Positions 17,279-25,462 of a stretch of DNA of 48,462 bases are shown here, one piece after another. Location: positions 1 through 48,462 of the forward strand of contig JAFUTQ010000098.1 in assembly GCA_017484135.1 (NCBI GenBank). The letters are read 5' to 3'. Source of the stretch: Lachnospiraceae bacterium (lineage in GTDB: Bacteria; Bacillota; Clostridia; Lachnospirales; Lachnospiraceae). The notes beneath the pieces are model-generated. The model was not told the DNA's origin. It did no database searches and saw nothing but the letters and a program-made list of their open reading frames with translations. Every line of letters starts with the position of its first letter. Within the stretch, counting starts at the first letter, position 1. The position numbers were made by a program, and so were the translations under genes.

Positions 17279-18544
17279 CTATGTGTGCATTTTTGTCAAA
17301 AACACCACCAGAAACATGGTCATATCCACCAGCATTTTTCCCGCGCCGGTCAATGCCGGGGTCAGAAACAGTGCATATAAGCCTGCCAGAGAGTCCTCAT
17401 TGCGGCTGCGCTCCGCCTTATCCAAAAGCTCCTGATTCCGCATCATAATCTGAGTCAGATGCTGATTTCCGTTTCCATAGCCTCCGTTGGACAAGGCATA
17501 GAGCATCCGCATGGCGGACTGGACATCCGGGATCTGATACTCCTTCAGGAAATTCATATAGGGCTCCAGACTCTCGGGGTTCTGATTCAGCTCCTCCACC
17601 AGTTCTCCGATTGCCGGCCGCAAAATGGGCGGGGCGGTCTGTTTGCTCTTGTGGAGTGCCACCTGTACATTTTCGCTTTGTAAGAGCAATGCCATTTCCA
17701 TCAGCCATTGGGGAAATGCCAGCTGTACCTTCTTTTTCATATCTCTCTGGTATACCACACGCAGAAAACCTCTGCTCTTTTTGTAACGCGCATATTTTTT
17801 GTCCCAGTCGATCTTCTCATCCATCTGCCCGGTTTTCAGCCAGTCTCTGGCAGTCTTTCTCTCGGTTCGTCTGCAGATCAGCATATCCAGACAAACAAGA
17901 AGGACAGAAGCCGCCTGACAAAGCGTATAACCCGCGATCTCCAGATCCCCCGGCAATAATGCATTGGTAATGGCGCAGATGATGACCGACAGGACTGCTG
18001 CAATCCATACGTTGCGTCTGTATTTTCTGCAGTCCGCCTGATAGACGCTGACGCGCTCCATAAATTTATGAATGTCCTCAAGCAGAAATTCGATGGTTTC
18101 CTCAAAGGCTCCTCCGTACCGCTCCACATAGAGCAGATAGGAATGAATCTGCCGGATACGTGCGCAGTCATAGTCTTTTTCTATGAGGTATAGCGCTTCC
18201 CGACTGGTCGCATCATGCTCCGCCTTCATGCGGTCGATGGCCTTTCGGATACACTCCGCCATGTTTCCCTCCCGAAATAACGTCCGAATATCCTCCAACG
18301 CGGCCAAAATCTGCTGATTCTGCATAAATGCATACAAAAGCTGCTCCATATACAGTCCGGCTTCCTCGAGACGCTTCTGCTGCCGTTTTTCCTCCTTCCG
18401 GATCCGCTTCCAGCCAATACTTAGCACCGCATAACATGCGATACACACAAGGATGCTGTACCACTTCAGCTGCAATAAAAATGCCGCAAGCAAAAGCAGA
18501 AGCACGGCTCCGGCATGTGTCCTGATTTCCGATTTTTGCTTCAT
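17279..18544 (-). CDS. TadB/TadC-type pilus assembly platform protein (T2SSF family)
   Basis: A 421-residue inner-membrane protein. The ATG at 18544 overlaps the ATPase stop (ATATGA) and has GGAGG before it, so it is preferred to a longer in-frame extension. Two spans occur near residues 10-45 (GAVLLLLLAAFLLQL), two in the middle (VWIAAVLSVIICAITNAL and AASVLLVCLDMLI) and one at the C-terminus (GKMLVDMTMFLVVFLTKM), with two cytoplasmic domains between them: the layout of T2SSF/TadB/TadC platforms. The first cytoplasmic domain (residues 60-190) is helical; the second carries the ALLLQSENVQVALHKS region. Only one platform gene is present, whereas classical Tad loci have two. It works with the upstream ATPase. 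Confidence 0.75.
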   Translation of the reverse strand: MKQKSEIRTHAGAVLLLLLAAFLLQLKWYSILVCIACYAVLSIGWKRIRKEEKRQQKRLEEAGLYMEQLLYAFMQNQQILAALEDIRTLFREGNMAECIRKAIDRMKAEHDATSREALYLIEKDYDCARIRQIHSYLLYVERYGGAFEETIEFLLEDIHKFMERVSVYQADCRKYRRNVWIAAVLSVIICAITNALLPGDLEIAGYTLCQAASVLLVCLDMLICRRTERKTARDWLKTGQMDEKIDWDKKYARYKKSRGFLRVVYQRDMKKKVQLAFPQWLMEMALLLQSENVQVALHKSKQTAPPILRPAIGELVEELNQNPESLEPYMNFLKEYQIPDVQSAMRMLYALSNGGYGNGNQHLTQIMMRNQELLDKAERSRNEDSLAGLYALFLTPALTGAGKMLVDMTMFLVVFLTKMHT

Positions 18545-19611
18545 ATCCGACCTCCCATCCGTTTCTGTACCACTGCACTGGCAAAGGGATCCCTGATTCC
18601 ATAGCGTTGCAGACGCTCCACAACAGAAACCGGAAGCTCCTTTAACAGCATACAGCCATCCTGCTGCAGCATATGAATCTGATTCTGTTTTCCCTCTCTT
18701 AAGAAAAAGCATGCCTGATCGATATAGCGACAGATTTTTCCGTCATGTTTCTGCTTTCTCCGAAGAAGAATGCCTACATCCACATAGCTGTACACGTCAT
18801 TTTCCATACGGTCTGCGTCCATACGATTTTCCATCATATTCAGAATGCGATCCGGTATCTTTCTCACATCATCGGTGTGCAGGGTCGTAAATCCGCGAAT
18901 TCCGGTAGACCAGCATTCCAGCAGGGATTTTACCTCTGTGGAACGCGCTTCCGAGAGCATGATCCAGGATGGATTCTGACGAAGACAGGTCTTGATTGCC
19001 TTCGTATAATCAAAATCCGGTCCGATCCGAAGCTCCACGCAGTCCTTTCCCGGATTAATCTGTCCGTAATGCCATTCCGGATTGTCCTCAATGGTAATTA
19101 CCCGCTCTCTGGCAGAAATAAACTGCGAAAAAAACTTGGCACACTCGGTTTTTCCGACTCCCGGCTCGCCGCAGAACACAAAATTCATTTTTGCCTGCAC
19201 ACAATTGACCAGAAGCTCCAGCAGCGGAAGCGGACAATAATCAGATTCCACCATCTCCTCCACCTCCATCCTAAGTACCGGCGGAGATTTGCGAATACAG
19301 ATGCTCCGCCCGGAAACCGCCACAGACTCGTGAATGATGCTGATTCGCAGCATATCTGTCTCAGCCTCTAAAAGATTACATTTTTTGTTGAAGGGCTTGC
19401 TCACTTCATTGGCAATTCTGTGGGAAAACTGTTCCACGAATTTCTCCGTGATACCCGAACGTTCGACCAGATAGCGTTCGTTTTCCACATCGGTAATCCA
19501 GAGCTGGTGTCCGTTATAATCCACATCCGTAATCTTCGGATCCTTCACATAGCGCCACAGGGGGCCAAAATATTCCGGTTCCATACGAATTCCAATATCT
19601 AATTTTTCCAA
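18541..19611 (-). CDS. CpaF/TadA-type pilus assembly ATPase
   Basis: A 356-residue secretion ATPase of the VirB11/CpaF family. Residues 1-120 form the N-terminal domain; Walker A is FCGEPGVGKTE (near 150), followed by the Asp box VITIEDNPEWHYGQ, a Walker-B-like SWIMLSEARSTEVKSLLECW and the His box GFTTLHTDD. It powers assembly or retraction of pili by driving the platform protein, whose gene overlaps its stop codon. The start is TTG 19611, with AGGAGG seven bases upstream and only 11 bases after the pilin-like gene. It is shorter than many CpaF proteins (about 450), lacking a long N-terminal extension. Confidence 0.85.
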   Translation of the reverse strand: MEKLDIGIRMEPEYFGPLWRYVKDPKITDVDYNGHQLWITDVENERYLVERSGITEKFVEQFSHRIANEVSKPFNKKCNLLEAETDMLRISIIHESVAVSGRSICIRKSPPVLRMEVEEMVESDYCPLPLLELLVNCVQAKMNFVFCGEPGVGKTECAKFFSQFISARERVITIEDNPEWHYGQINPGKDCVELRIGPDFDYTKAIKTCLRQNPSWIMLSEARSTEVKSLLECWSTGIRGFTTLHTDDVRKIPDRILNMMENRMDADRMENDVYSYVDVGILLRRKQKHDGKICRYIDQACFFLREGKQNQIHMLQQDGCMLLKELPVSVVERLQRYGIRDPFASAVVQKRMGGRI

Positions 19612-19622
19612 TGGATGCCCTC

Positions 19623-19796
19623 CTACGGATTCTTGAGCCCGACATTGCCGGTAAAGTTCTCAATCAATCCCTTAAAGGCCTCGTAAACCGGTCCGCTGTT
19701 TCCGTTTCCCATGAGTGCCGTAATCAGAGCCGCCAAAGCCACAATTGCGATAACCGTCACAATCACACCGCCGTACTGTTCAAATATTTCCTTCAA
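19623..19796 (-). CDS. Flp1-like pilin, first gene of the pilus operon
   Basis: The product is 57 residues from TTG 19796; AGGAGG (19803-19808) lies six bases upstream, so the in-frame ATG 30 bases earlier is not used. It starts MKEIFEQYGG, followed by one long hydrophobic helix (VIVTVIAIVALAALITALMG) and a 26-residue polar tail (PVYEAFKGLIENFTGNVGLK). This is the size and layout of Flp/type IVb pilins, whose EYG motif sits at the start of the helix, though no leader with a Gly cleavage site precedes it. Its position just ahead of the ATPase suits a major pilin. No prepilin peptidase gene is in the window. Confidence 0.7.
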   Translation of the reverse strand: MKEIFEQYGGVIVTVIAIVALAALITALMGNGNSGPVYEAFKGLIENFTGNVGLKNP

Positions 19797-19947
19797 AAAA
19801 ATTCCTCCTAAATGCAAATTTTTCATGTGGGAATTTCAGGTTTGAACCGCCTGAATCAAAAGATAAAAAAGATGATTTGAATCATACACGGATTGGGTGC
19901 GTTTGTAAAGGGGGATTTTGAGGATTTAAGATTTCTTAAATTTGCAT

Positions 19948-20130
19948 AAGGATTTCAAAGCCGGAGGGTGACGGGGGACGGAGGTTCACATCGTGAAACG
20001 ATGTGAACACTTTGCGTAAAAAACCGCTTAGGAAAGCTAGCTTTCCTAAGCGGTTTCTTGCGCAAAAGGTCTATGCCGACTCCGTCGGCATGACCTCCGT
20101 CCCCCGTCACCCTCCGGCTTTGAAATCCTT
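19948..20130. repeat. Nested-hairpin intergenic element, copy 1
   Basis: Outer arms of 38 bp (19948-19985 and 20093-20130) are perfectly complementary. Inside are a 10-bp hairpin (TTCACATCGT, 19985-20007), a long hairpin at 20011-20066 centred on GGAAAGCTAGCTTTCC, and a third at 20068-20095 (ATGCCGAC/GTCGGCAT). Read on the minus strand, the last two match copy 2 at 35668-35756 over about 90 bp, with paired changes in the stems. It fills most of the 409-bp gap between the pilus operon and aspS, in which no gene is seen. Confidence 0.85.
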
Positions 20131-20152
20131 CCACAACCTTCCCCTTTTCCCC

Positions 20153-20172
20153 AAAAGTTAAGATTCCTTAAC
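20153..20172 (-). terminator. Possible weak terminator after aspS
   Basis: On the minus strand GTTAAG-GAAT-CTTAAC is followed by TTTT, 34 bases past the aspS stop. The stem is only 6 bp, so termination may rely on the larger hairpin element beyond it. Confidence 0.35.
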
Positions 20173-20205
20173 AAAATATGAACTCACACTTCCCGCGATT
20201 CCGTT

Positions 20206-21990
20206 CTATTCCTCCGGCACCTTAATCGCGAGCTCCTCCAGCTGCTTTTGCTCCACCCGATCCGGTGCGCCGCACATCAGACAGGAGGCATCCTTTACCT
20301 TCGGAAACGCAATGACATCCCGGATAGAATCCGCATGTACCATATGCATGACCAGACGATCCAGTCCGTAGGCCAGCCCTGCATGAGGCGGAACTCCATA
20401 CCGGAACGCATCCAGCAGAAATCCAAACTGTTCATGCGCCTGCTCCTTCGTAAAGCCCAGCACCTCAAACATTTTCTCCTGAATGTCGTCCTGATGAATA
20501 CGGATGGAACCGCCCCCAAGCTCCGTCCCGTTCAGGACAATGTCATACGCCTCGGCGCGAACCGCCCCGGGATCGGTATCAATCTTCTCCCAATCCTCCT
20601 CCATGGGCATGGTAAAGGGATGGTGCATGGCCGTAAACCGATTTTCTTCATCCGACCATTCCAGCAAAGGAAATTCGGTAATCCAGAGGAAATTGTAACG
20701 GTTCGGATCCGCAAGCTCCAGCTCCTTTGCCAGCTCCACGCGGAGGGCTCCCAGCACATTCCAGACAATCTTGTTTTTGTCCGCCGCAAAGAGCAGCAGG
20801 TCACCGGGCTCTCCTGCCATAGCGGCAGTCAGATTCTTTAATTCCTCTTCGGTCATAAATTTTGCAAAGGAGGACTTTACGCTGCCATCCTCATTGATAC
20901 AAAGATAAGCCAGTCCGCCAGCCCCATAGCCTTTGGCAAACTCCACCAGCCGATCAAGCTTTTTGCGGGACATGGCTCCCTGCCCCTTCACATTGATTCC
21001 ACGGACAGAGCCGCCCTTCTGCAAGGCTCCTGTAAATACGGAAAATCCGCAATCCCGCACAACCTGTGATACATCCTGAAGCTCCATGCCAAAGCGGGTA
21101 TCCGGCTTGTCTGAGCCAAACCGATCCATCGCCTCCTGCCACGTCATTCTGGGAAACGGGATGGCTACCTCCACGCCGATGGCCTCCCGGAAGATATACT
21201 GAAGCATTCGCTCATTGACCGCAATGACATCATCGATATCCACAAACGACAATTCCATATCCGCCTGCGTAAATTCCGGCTGTCGGTCTGCACGCAGATC
21301 TTCGTCACGAAAGCATTTTGCGATCTGGAAATATCTGTCATAGCCGGATGCCATCAAAAGCTGCTTATAAAGCTGGGGAGACTGCGGAAGCGCGTAAAAG
21401 CTTCCGGGATGTACGCGGCTGGGCACCAGATAGTCCCTCGCCCCCTCCGGTGTGGATTTACAAAGAATCGGTGTCTCAATCTCCAAAAATCCCTCCCGGC
21501 TCATAAATTCCCGCATGAGATTTGCCACTCTGCTTCTCAACATCAGATTCCGCTGAATGTCCGGTCTTCTCAGATCCAGATACCGATATTTCAACCGCAC
21601 CTCATCCTTTGTCTGACTGTTTTCTTCGATCTGAAACGGCGGGGTGTCCGCTTCCGAGAGAATCCGAAGACTCGTTGCATTTACCTCGATGGCTCCTGTT
21701 TTCAACTGCTCATTGACCGCTGCCGACCGCTTCTGCACTGTTCCCACAACGGCAATCACGAACTCATTTCGGATGGTTCCGGCCTTTTCAAACCCGTCCT
21801 TTCCCACGCTGTCTTCATCAAACACGATCTGCAAAATGCCGGAACGGTCTCTCAAATCCACAAAAATCAGGCTGCCCAGATTTCGCCTCCTCTGCACCCA
21901 TCCCATGACGGTCACAGTGCTTCCAACATTCTCTTCCGATACCTCCGCACACCTGTGTGTCCGATGCAATCCTCTCATCGATTCTGCCAT
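20206..21990 (-). CDS. aspS: Aspartate--tRNA ligase
   Basis: Class IIb synthetase of 594 residues, the usual length of bacterial AspRS, that charges tRNA-Asp in the cytoplasm. The N-terminal OB-fold anticodon domain shows VTVMGWVQRRRNLGSLIFVD. Motif 2 is FRDEDLRADRQPEFTQADME, and the motif 3 region is GLAYGLDRLVMH near the end. The central insertion (GAD domain) typical of bacterial AspRS is present. I chose ATG 21990 (MAESMRGLHRTH) because AGGAGG lies just upstream; a longer frame starts at 22056. It is the last gene of relA-MBL-hemZ-hisS-aspS. No T-box leader lies in front of it. Confidence 0.97.
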   Translation of the reverse strand: MAESMRGLHRTHRCAEVSEENVGSTVTVMGWVQRRRNLGSLIFVDLRDRSGILQIVFDEDSVGKDGFEKAGTIRNEFVIAVVGTVQKRSAAVNEQLKTGAIEVNATSLRILSEADTPPFQIEENSQTKDEVRLKYRYLDLRRPDIQRNLMLRSRVANLMREFMSREGFLEIETPILCKSTPEGARDYLVPSRVHPGSFYALPQSPQLYKQLLMASGYDRYFQIAKCFRDEDLRADRQPEFTQADMELSFVDIDDVIAVNERMLQYIFREAIGVEVAIPFPRMTWQEAMDRFGSDKPDTRFGMELQDVSQVVRDCGFSVFTGALQKGGSVRGINVKGQGAMSRKKLDRLVEFAKGYGAGGLAYLCINEDGSVKSSFAKFMTEEELKNLTAAMAGEPGDLLLFAADKNKIVWNVLGALRVELAKELELADPNRYNFLWITEFPLLEWSDEENRFTAMHHPFTMPMEEDWEKIDTDPGAVRAEAYDIVLNGTELGGGSIRIHQDDIQEKMFEVLGFTKEQAHEQFGFLLDAFRYGVPPHAGLAYGLDRLVMHMVHADSIRDVIAFPKVKDASCLMCGAPDRVEQKQLEELAIKVPEE

Positions 21991-22062
21991 TTTCTCTTCC
22001 TCCTGCCTGTCGTTCTTACGGCACATCCGCAAACACCCGCTGTCTGCATCGTGCAAATATGT

Positions 22063-23319
22063 CTATTTCTTATAAAACTCTGCAAAATCCGAATACCCCT
22101 CTGCAGTCAGCTTTTCCTTCTGGAATTTTTTATTTTTATTCATGCGCACCACCAGAATCTGCTTCCCTTGGGCACGCTCCGCCTGCGCCTGGGCGATGAC
22201 CTCGCAAAGCTGCTCTGCCGGATACCCCTTTTCGATCAGGTATGCCTTCTTCGGCGGCTGCTTCGGAATCCGGAATCCGCTTTCCATGAGTAACAGAATA
22301 ATCCGCTCAAAGCCGATGGAAAACCCGCAGGCCGGCACATCGTTTCCGGTAAACCTGCCCACCATTTTGTCATAGCGTCCGCCGCCGCCGCAGCTGCCGC
22401 CGAACTCCGGCATGGCGATCTCAAAAATCGTCCCTGTATAATAGCCCATTCCACGTACCAGCGTGGGATCAAACACCATCCGAAAATCGGCAGTTTTCGT
22501 CTGCTCCACACTCCGGATAATCTCTGTCAGATTCTGTCTGACCTCCTCCTCCAACACGCCAGCGGCTGTCAGCGTATCACAGAGGGCATTCAGCCCATCT
22601 TCTGACTGCCCGGCAAGTTCAAAAAGTGACAGGTACTTCTCCACGGCAGCCTTGTCAAAGCCTTCCTTTTGCAGCTCTCCGGCAACGCCGTCCCTGCCGA
22701 TCTTGTCCATTTTATCCAGGATAATACAAACCGTATCAAAGCTCTCCTCGCCAAATCCACTGTATGTGGCCATCGCCTTAAGGATCCGCCGCTCATTGAT
22801 GCGGATCTCAAAATTTTTGAAGCCGATTTTTCCCAGCGTGGTAGTGGTGGCAAGAATCAGCTCGATTTCCGCCAGATTGGTGGGTTCCCCTAAAATGTCG
22901 ATATCACACTGCATAAACTGCCGATATCTTCCGCGCTGCGGGCGATCCGCACGCCATACACTGCCCATCTGAAGCGCCTTAAACGGAGACGGCAGATCAT
23001 TGGAGTGATTCGAATAATAACGCACCAGCGGTACGGTAAGGTCATAACGCATCCCGAAATCCACAAGATCCGCTTCCGTCTCCGCAGTTTCAAGATTCAG
23101 CTTCTCTCCGCGCTTTAAGACCTTAAAAATCAGCTTTTCATTTTCTCCGCCCTGCCGATCGGTAAGATTGGAAATATTTTCCATACAGGGTGTTTCAATC
23201 GGCGTAAACCCAAAGCTTCGATAGGTCTCTTTGATCACGCCCTGTACATAATCCCGAAGCTGCATTTCCTCCGGCAATATATCCTTCATGCCCGTAACGG
23301 GCTTTTTGCTCAGTGCCAT
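22063..23319 (-). CDS. hisS: Histidine--tRNA ligase
   Basis: Class II synthetase of 418 residues that charges tRNA-His. The N-terminus KKPVTGMKDILPEEMQLRDY matches the HisRS start (GxxDxLP). Motif 2 contains QMGSVWRADRPQRGRYRQF and motif 3 CGFSIGFERI; the histidine-binding loops appear as RGMGYYTGTIFE and SCGGGGRYDKMVG. The C-terminal anticodon domain ends at SDFAEFYKK. The start overlaps the end of hemZ by ten bases, so the pair is translationally coupled. The GGRYD and FER boxes favour HisS over the regulatory paralogue HisZ. Confidence 0.95.
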   Translation of the reverse strand: MALSKKPVTGMKDILPEEMQLRDYVQGVIKETYRSFGFTPIETPCMENISNLTDRQGGENEKLIFKVLKRGEKLNLETAETEADLVDFGMRYDLTVPLVRYYSNHSNDLPSPFKALQMGSVWRADRPQRGRYRQFMQCDIDILGEPTNLAEIELILATTTTLGKIGFKNFEIRINERRILKAMATYSGFGEESFDTVCIILDKMDKIGRDGVAGELQKEGFDKAAVEKYLSLFELAGQSEDGLNALCDTLTAAGVLEEEVRQNLTEIIRSVEQTKTADFRMVFDPTLVRGMGYYTGTIFEIAMPEFGGSCGGGGRYDKMVGRFTGNDVPACGFSIGFERIILLLMESGFRIPKQPPKKAYLIEKGYPAEQLCEVIAQAQAERAQGKQILVVRMNKNKKFQKEKLTAEGYSDFAEFYKK

Positions 23320-24791
23320 GAAAGCTCCTCCATTTTCTTTCTTTTTCGTTCAATCATCTCGTCGGTCCGTGCCAGATAGCCCGCAAGATCCTTTACGTTT
23401 TCCACCCGCACGGTTCCCGCCGGCTGATCACAGACAAACTTCGTGACTGCACCGGCTCCAAGAGCCATTATAGTCTGTTTCTCCTCCATGATCAAGACAT
23501 TATAAATCCCCGCCTTGTCCGGTCTTGCATAACCCACGTTCTCAAAATTTCCGACCATGTTCTTCTGCCGATACAGATAATAGGGTGTCATGCCCATCTC
23601 CTCCGCCACACGGGCGGTGAGTGCAATATGCCCTTCTGTATTTTCGATATGCAGATCCTGATACCGCTCCCTCTCCATCTGCAGACGGGAGCCCCGTTTG
23701 ATGGCAAGGGAATGCACGGTAAGGTTGTCCGGCATCAGCGTCCGTATCTCCCGCATGGTATCCTCCATGTCGGAAAGCGTCTCGCCGGGAAGTCCTGCGA
23801 TTAAATCCATATTGATGTTGTCAAAGCCTGCTTTTCTCGCCAGCAGGAAGCTTTCAACCGTCTGTTTTACTGTATGGCGTCTGCCGATCAGGTCAAGGGT
23901 CGCCTGCTTCATGGTCTGCGGATTGATCGAAATCCGGCTGACTCCATGCCGTTTCAGAACCTCCAGCTTTTCTGCGGTGATGCTGTCGGGTCTCCCCGCC
24001 TCTACGGTAAATTCCAGCAGAAACGACAGATCAAAGCTGCATTTTATTTTTCGCATCAGTCGATCCAGCTGTCCGGCAGACAATGTAGTAGGTGTCCCGC
24101 CTCCGATATAGATCGTATTCAGCCTTCTGTGTGCACATGTTACCGCGGTAAAATCAATCTCCCGCTCCAATGCATCCAGATACTCATCTACCCGTTCTCT
24201 CCACATCGCCAGAGAATAGGACGGGAAGGAACAGTACAGACAGGTAGTTGGACAAAACGGAATCCCGATATAGAGACTGTAGCCGTTTTCATAATCCAGT
24301 CTGTGCAAAAGCGCCAGTTCCCGTTTCGCAATCCGGATTGAAAGCACAGATTTTTCGCGGGAGGCATCATAAGTCTCTCTCATATAGGATAGGATGTCCT
24401 GATCGCTGTGCCCTTCCTCCAGCATTTTCATGGCGATCTTTGTGGGGCGGATACCCGTAAGACTGCCCCAGGGAAGCGTCTTCCCCGTATAAGCAGAGAG
24501 CATGTGATACAGGGTGTGCTTCAGGCGATTTTTGGTGTCACGCCGATCGTCATAGTCCACCTCACACGCATCCTCTCCGCAAAGCTTCGGACGCTCTTCG
24601 GGATCCACCTCGTAAAACATGAAATGAAGCTGTTTCCGCTCAAAGAATACATCCATGTGATGGGAAACCGCTTCCTGTAGTTTTGCTTTGGGATGATCTG
24701 CTACATATACATTTTCAGTGGGGAAAAATGCTTTGATCAGGGAATGGATATCATATTCAAAATCCGGTCGGTTTAATAATACGGTAATCAT
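23310..24791 (-). CDS. hemZ: Oxygen-independent coproporphyrinogen III oxidase-like radical SAM protein HemZ
   Basis: A 493-residue radical SAM protein similar in length to Bacillus HemZ. A roughly 165-residue N-terminal domain is followed by YIGIPFCPTTCLYCSFPSY, where CxxxCxxC binds the 4Fe-4S cluster, and by the SAM-binding region IYIGGGTPTTLS. HemN-family proteins decarboxylate coproporphyrinogen III; HemZ homologues in Clostridia lacking full haem synthesis may have another role. The gene sits between the MBL hydrolase (two bases upstream) and hisS (ten-base overlap), the order usual for Clostridia. Confidence 0.88.
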   Translation of the reverse strand: MITVLLNRPDFEYDIHSLIKAFFPTENVYVADHPKAKLQEAVSHHMDVFFERKQLHFMFYEVDPEERPKLCGEDACEVDYDDRRDTKNRLKHTLYHMLSAYTGKTLPWGSLTGIRPTKIAMKMLEEGHSDQDILSYMRETYDASREKSVLSIRIAKRELALLHRLDYENGYSLYIGIPFCPTTCLYCSFPSYSLAMWRERVDEYLDALEREIDFTAVTCAHRRLNTIYIGGGTPTTLSAGQLDRLMRKIKCSFDLSFLLEFTVEAGRPDSITAEKLEVLKRHGVSRISINPQTMKQATLDLIGRRHTVKQTVESFLLARKAGFDNINMDLIAGLPGETLSDMEDTMREIRTLMPDNLTVHSLAIKRGSRLQMERERYQDLHIENTEGHIALTARVAEEMGMTPYYLYRQKNMVGNFENVGYARPDKAGIYNVLIMEEKQTIMALGAGAVTKFVCDQPAGTVRVENVKDLAGYLARTDEMIERKRKKMEELSWH

Positions 24792-24793
24792 AG

Positions 24794-25426
24794 TTACAGA
24801 TACGGATTGTGCATCCGCTCATAGCCGATCAGGGTGCTCTCGTCGTGCCCGGTGTATACCGTCACATCATCCGGCAGCGGCATCAGCTTTTCCTGAATGG
24901 AGCGAATCAGCTCCGACATGCTGCCTCCGGGAAAATCGGTTCTTCCCACCGACTCCTGAAATAATGTATCCCCACTGAATAAGAGCTTTTGATCCTCCAG
25001 ATAATAGCACACGCCGCCGGGCGTATGTCCGGGGGTATGAAATACCCGGATCGTAAAGCCTGCCAGCTTTAGCACCTCTTCGTCCTTTAAGTACCTGTCT
25101 GCATGATACTGCTGCCGGACTCCCACCATCCCGCACAGATTCCGCTCCGGATTCTCCAATGTCTCCCGTTCTGTCTCGTGGGCATAAACCGGTATCTCAT
25201 AATGTGCTTTGATTTCCTCCACTGCCATAACATGATCAAAATGACCATGGGTCAGCAGAATCGCTATCGGCTTTGCCTGTGTCTGATCAATCTGCCGGAT
25301 CAGAAGCTCTGCCTGATCTCCGGGGTCAAACACGAGAAGCTCCTGTCTGGCTTCATTGACCAGCAGATAACAATTCGTACACACCGGCCCGACAATATAG
25401 CGCAATACCTTTGTCTGTTCTGTCAT
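24794..25426 (-). CDS. MBL-fold metallo-hydrolase (glyoxalase II-like)
   Basis: A 210-residue metallo-beta-lactamase-fold hydrolase. The motif LTHGHFDHVMAVEEI (HxHxDH) binds two metal ions, helped by the His in HTPGHTPGG and the Asp in LFSGDTLFQESVGRTDFPGG, the pattern of the small glyoxalase II/YcbL group. These cleave thioesters such as S-lactoylglutathione analogues, but the true substrate is unknown. I chose ATG 25426 (MTEQTKVLRYIV), since the family begins there and GAGGG precedes it; an in-frame start at 25462 would add 12 residues. It lies between relA and hemZ in one operon. Confidence 0.85.
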   Translation of the reverse strand: MTEQTKVLRYIVGPVCTNCYLLVNEARQELLVFDPGDQAELLIRQIDQTQAKPIAILLTHGHFDHVMAVEEIKAHYEIPVYAHETERETLENPERNLCGMVGVRQQYHADRYLKDEEVLKLAGFTIRVFHTPGHTPGGVCYYLEDQKLLFSGDTLFQESVGRTDFPGGSMSELIRSIQEKLMPLPDDVTVYTGHDESTLIGYERMHNPYL

Positions 25427-25462
25427 AATTCCCTCTCTATGCAAAATATCTCCAACCCGCAA

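Noticed and set aside
19948-20130. Nested palindromes considered as an integron attC site or an IS remnant
   Set aside because: No integrase or transposase frame, no attC core sites, and a similar structured copy occurs elsewhere in an intergenic gap.
21991-23330. T-box leaders ahead of hisS and aspS
   Set aside because: hisS overlaps hemZ and the hisS-aspS gap is 72 bases without a T-box sequence or terminator; these genes are within an operon.
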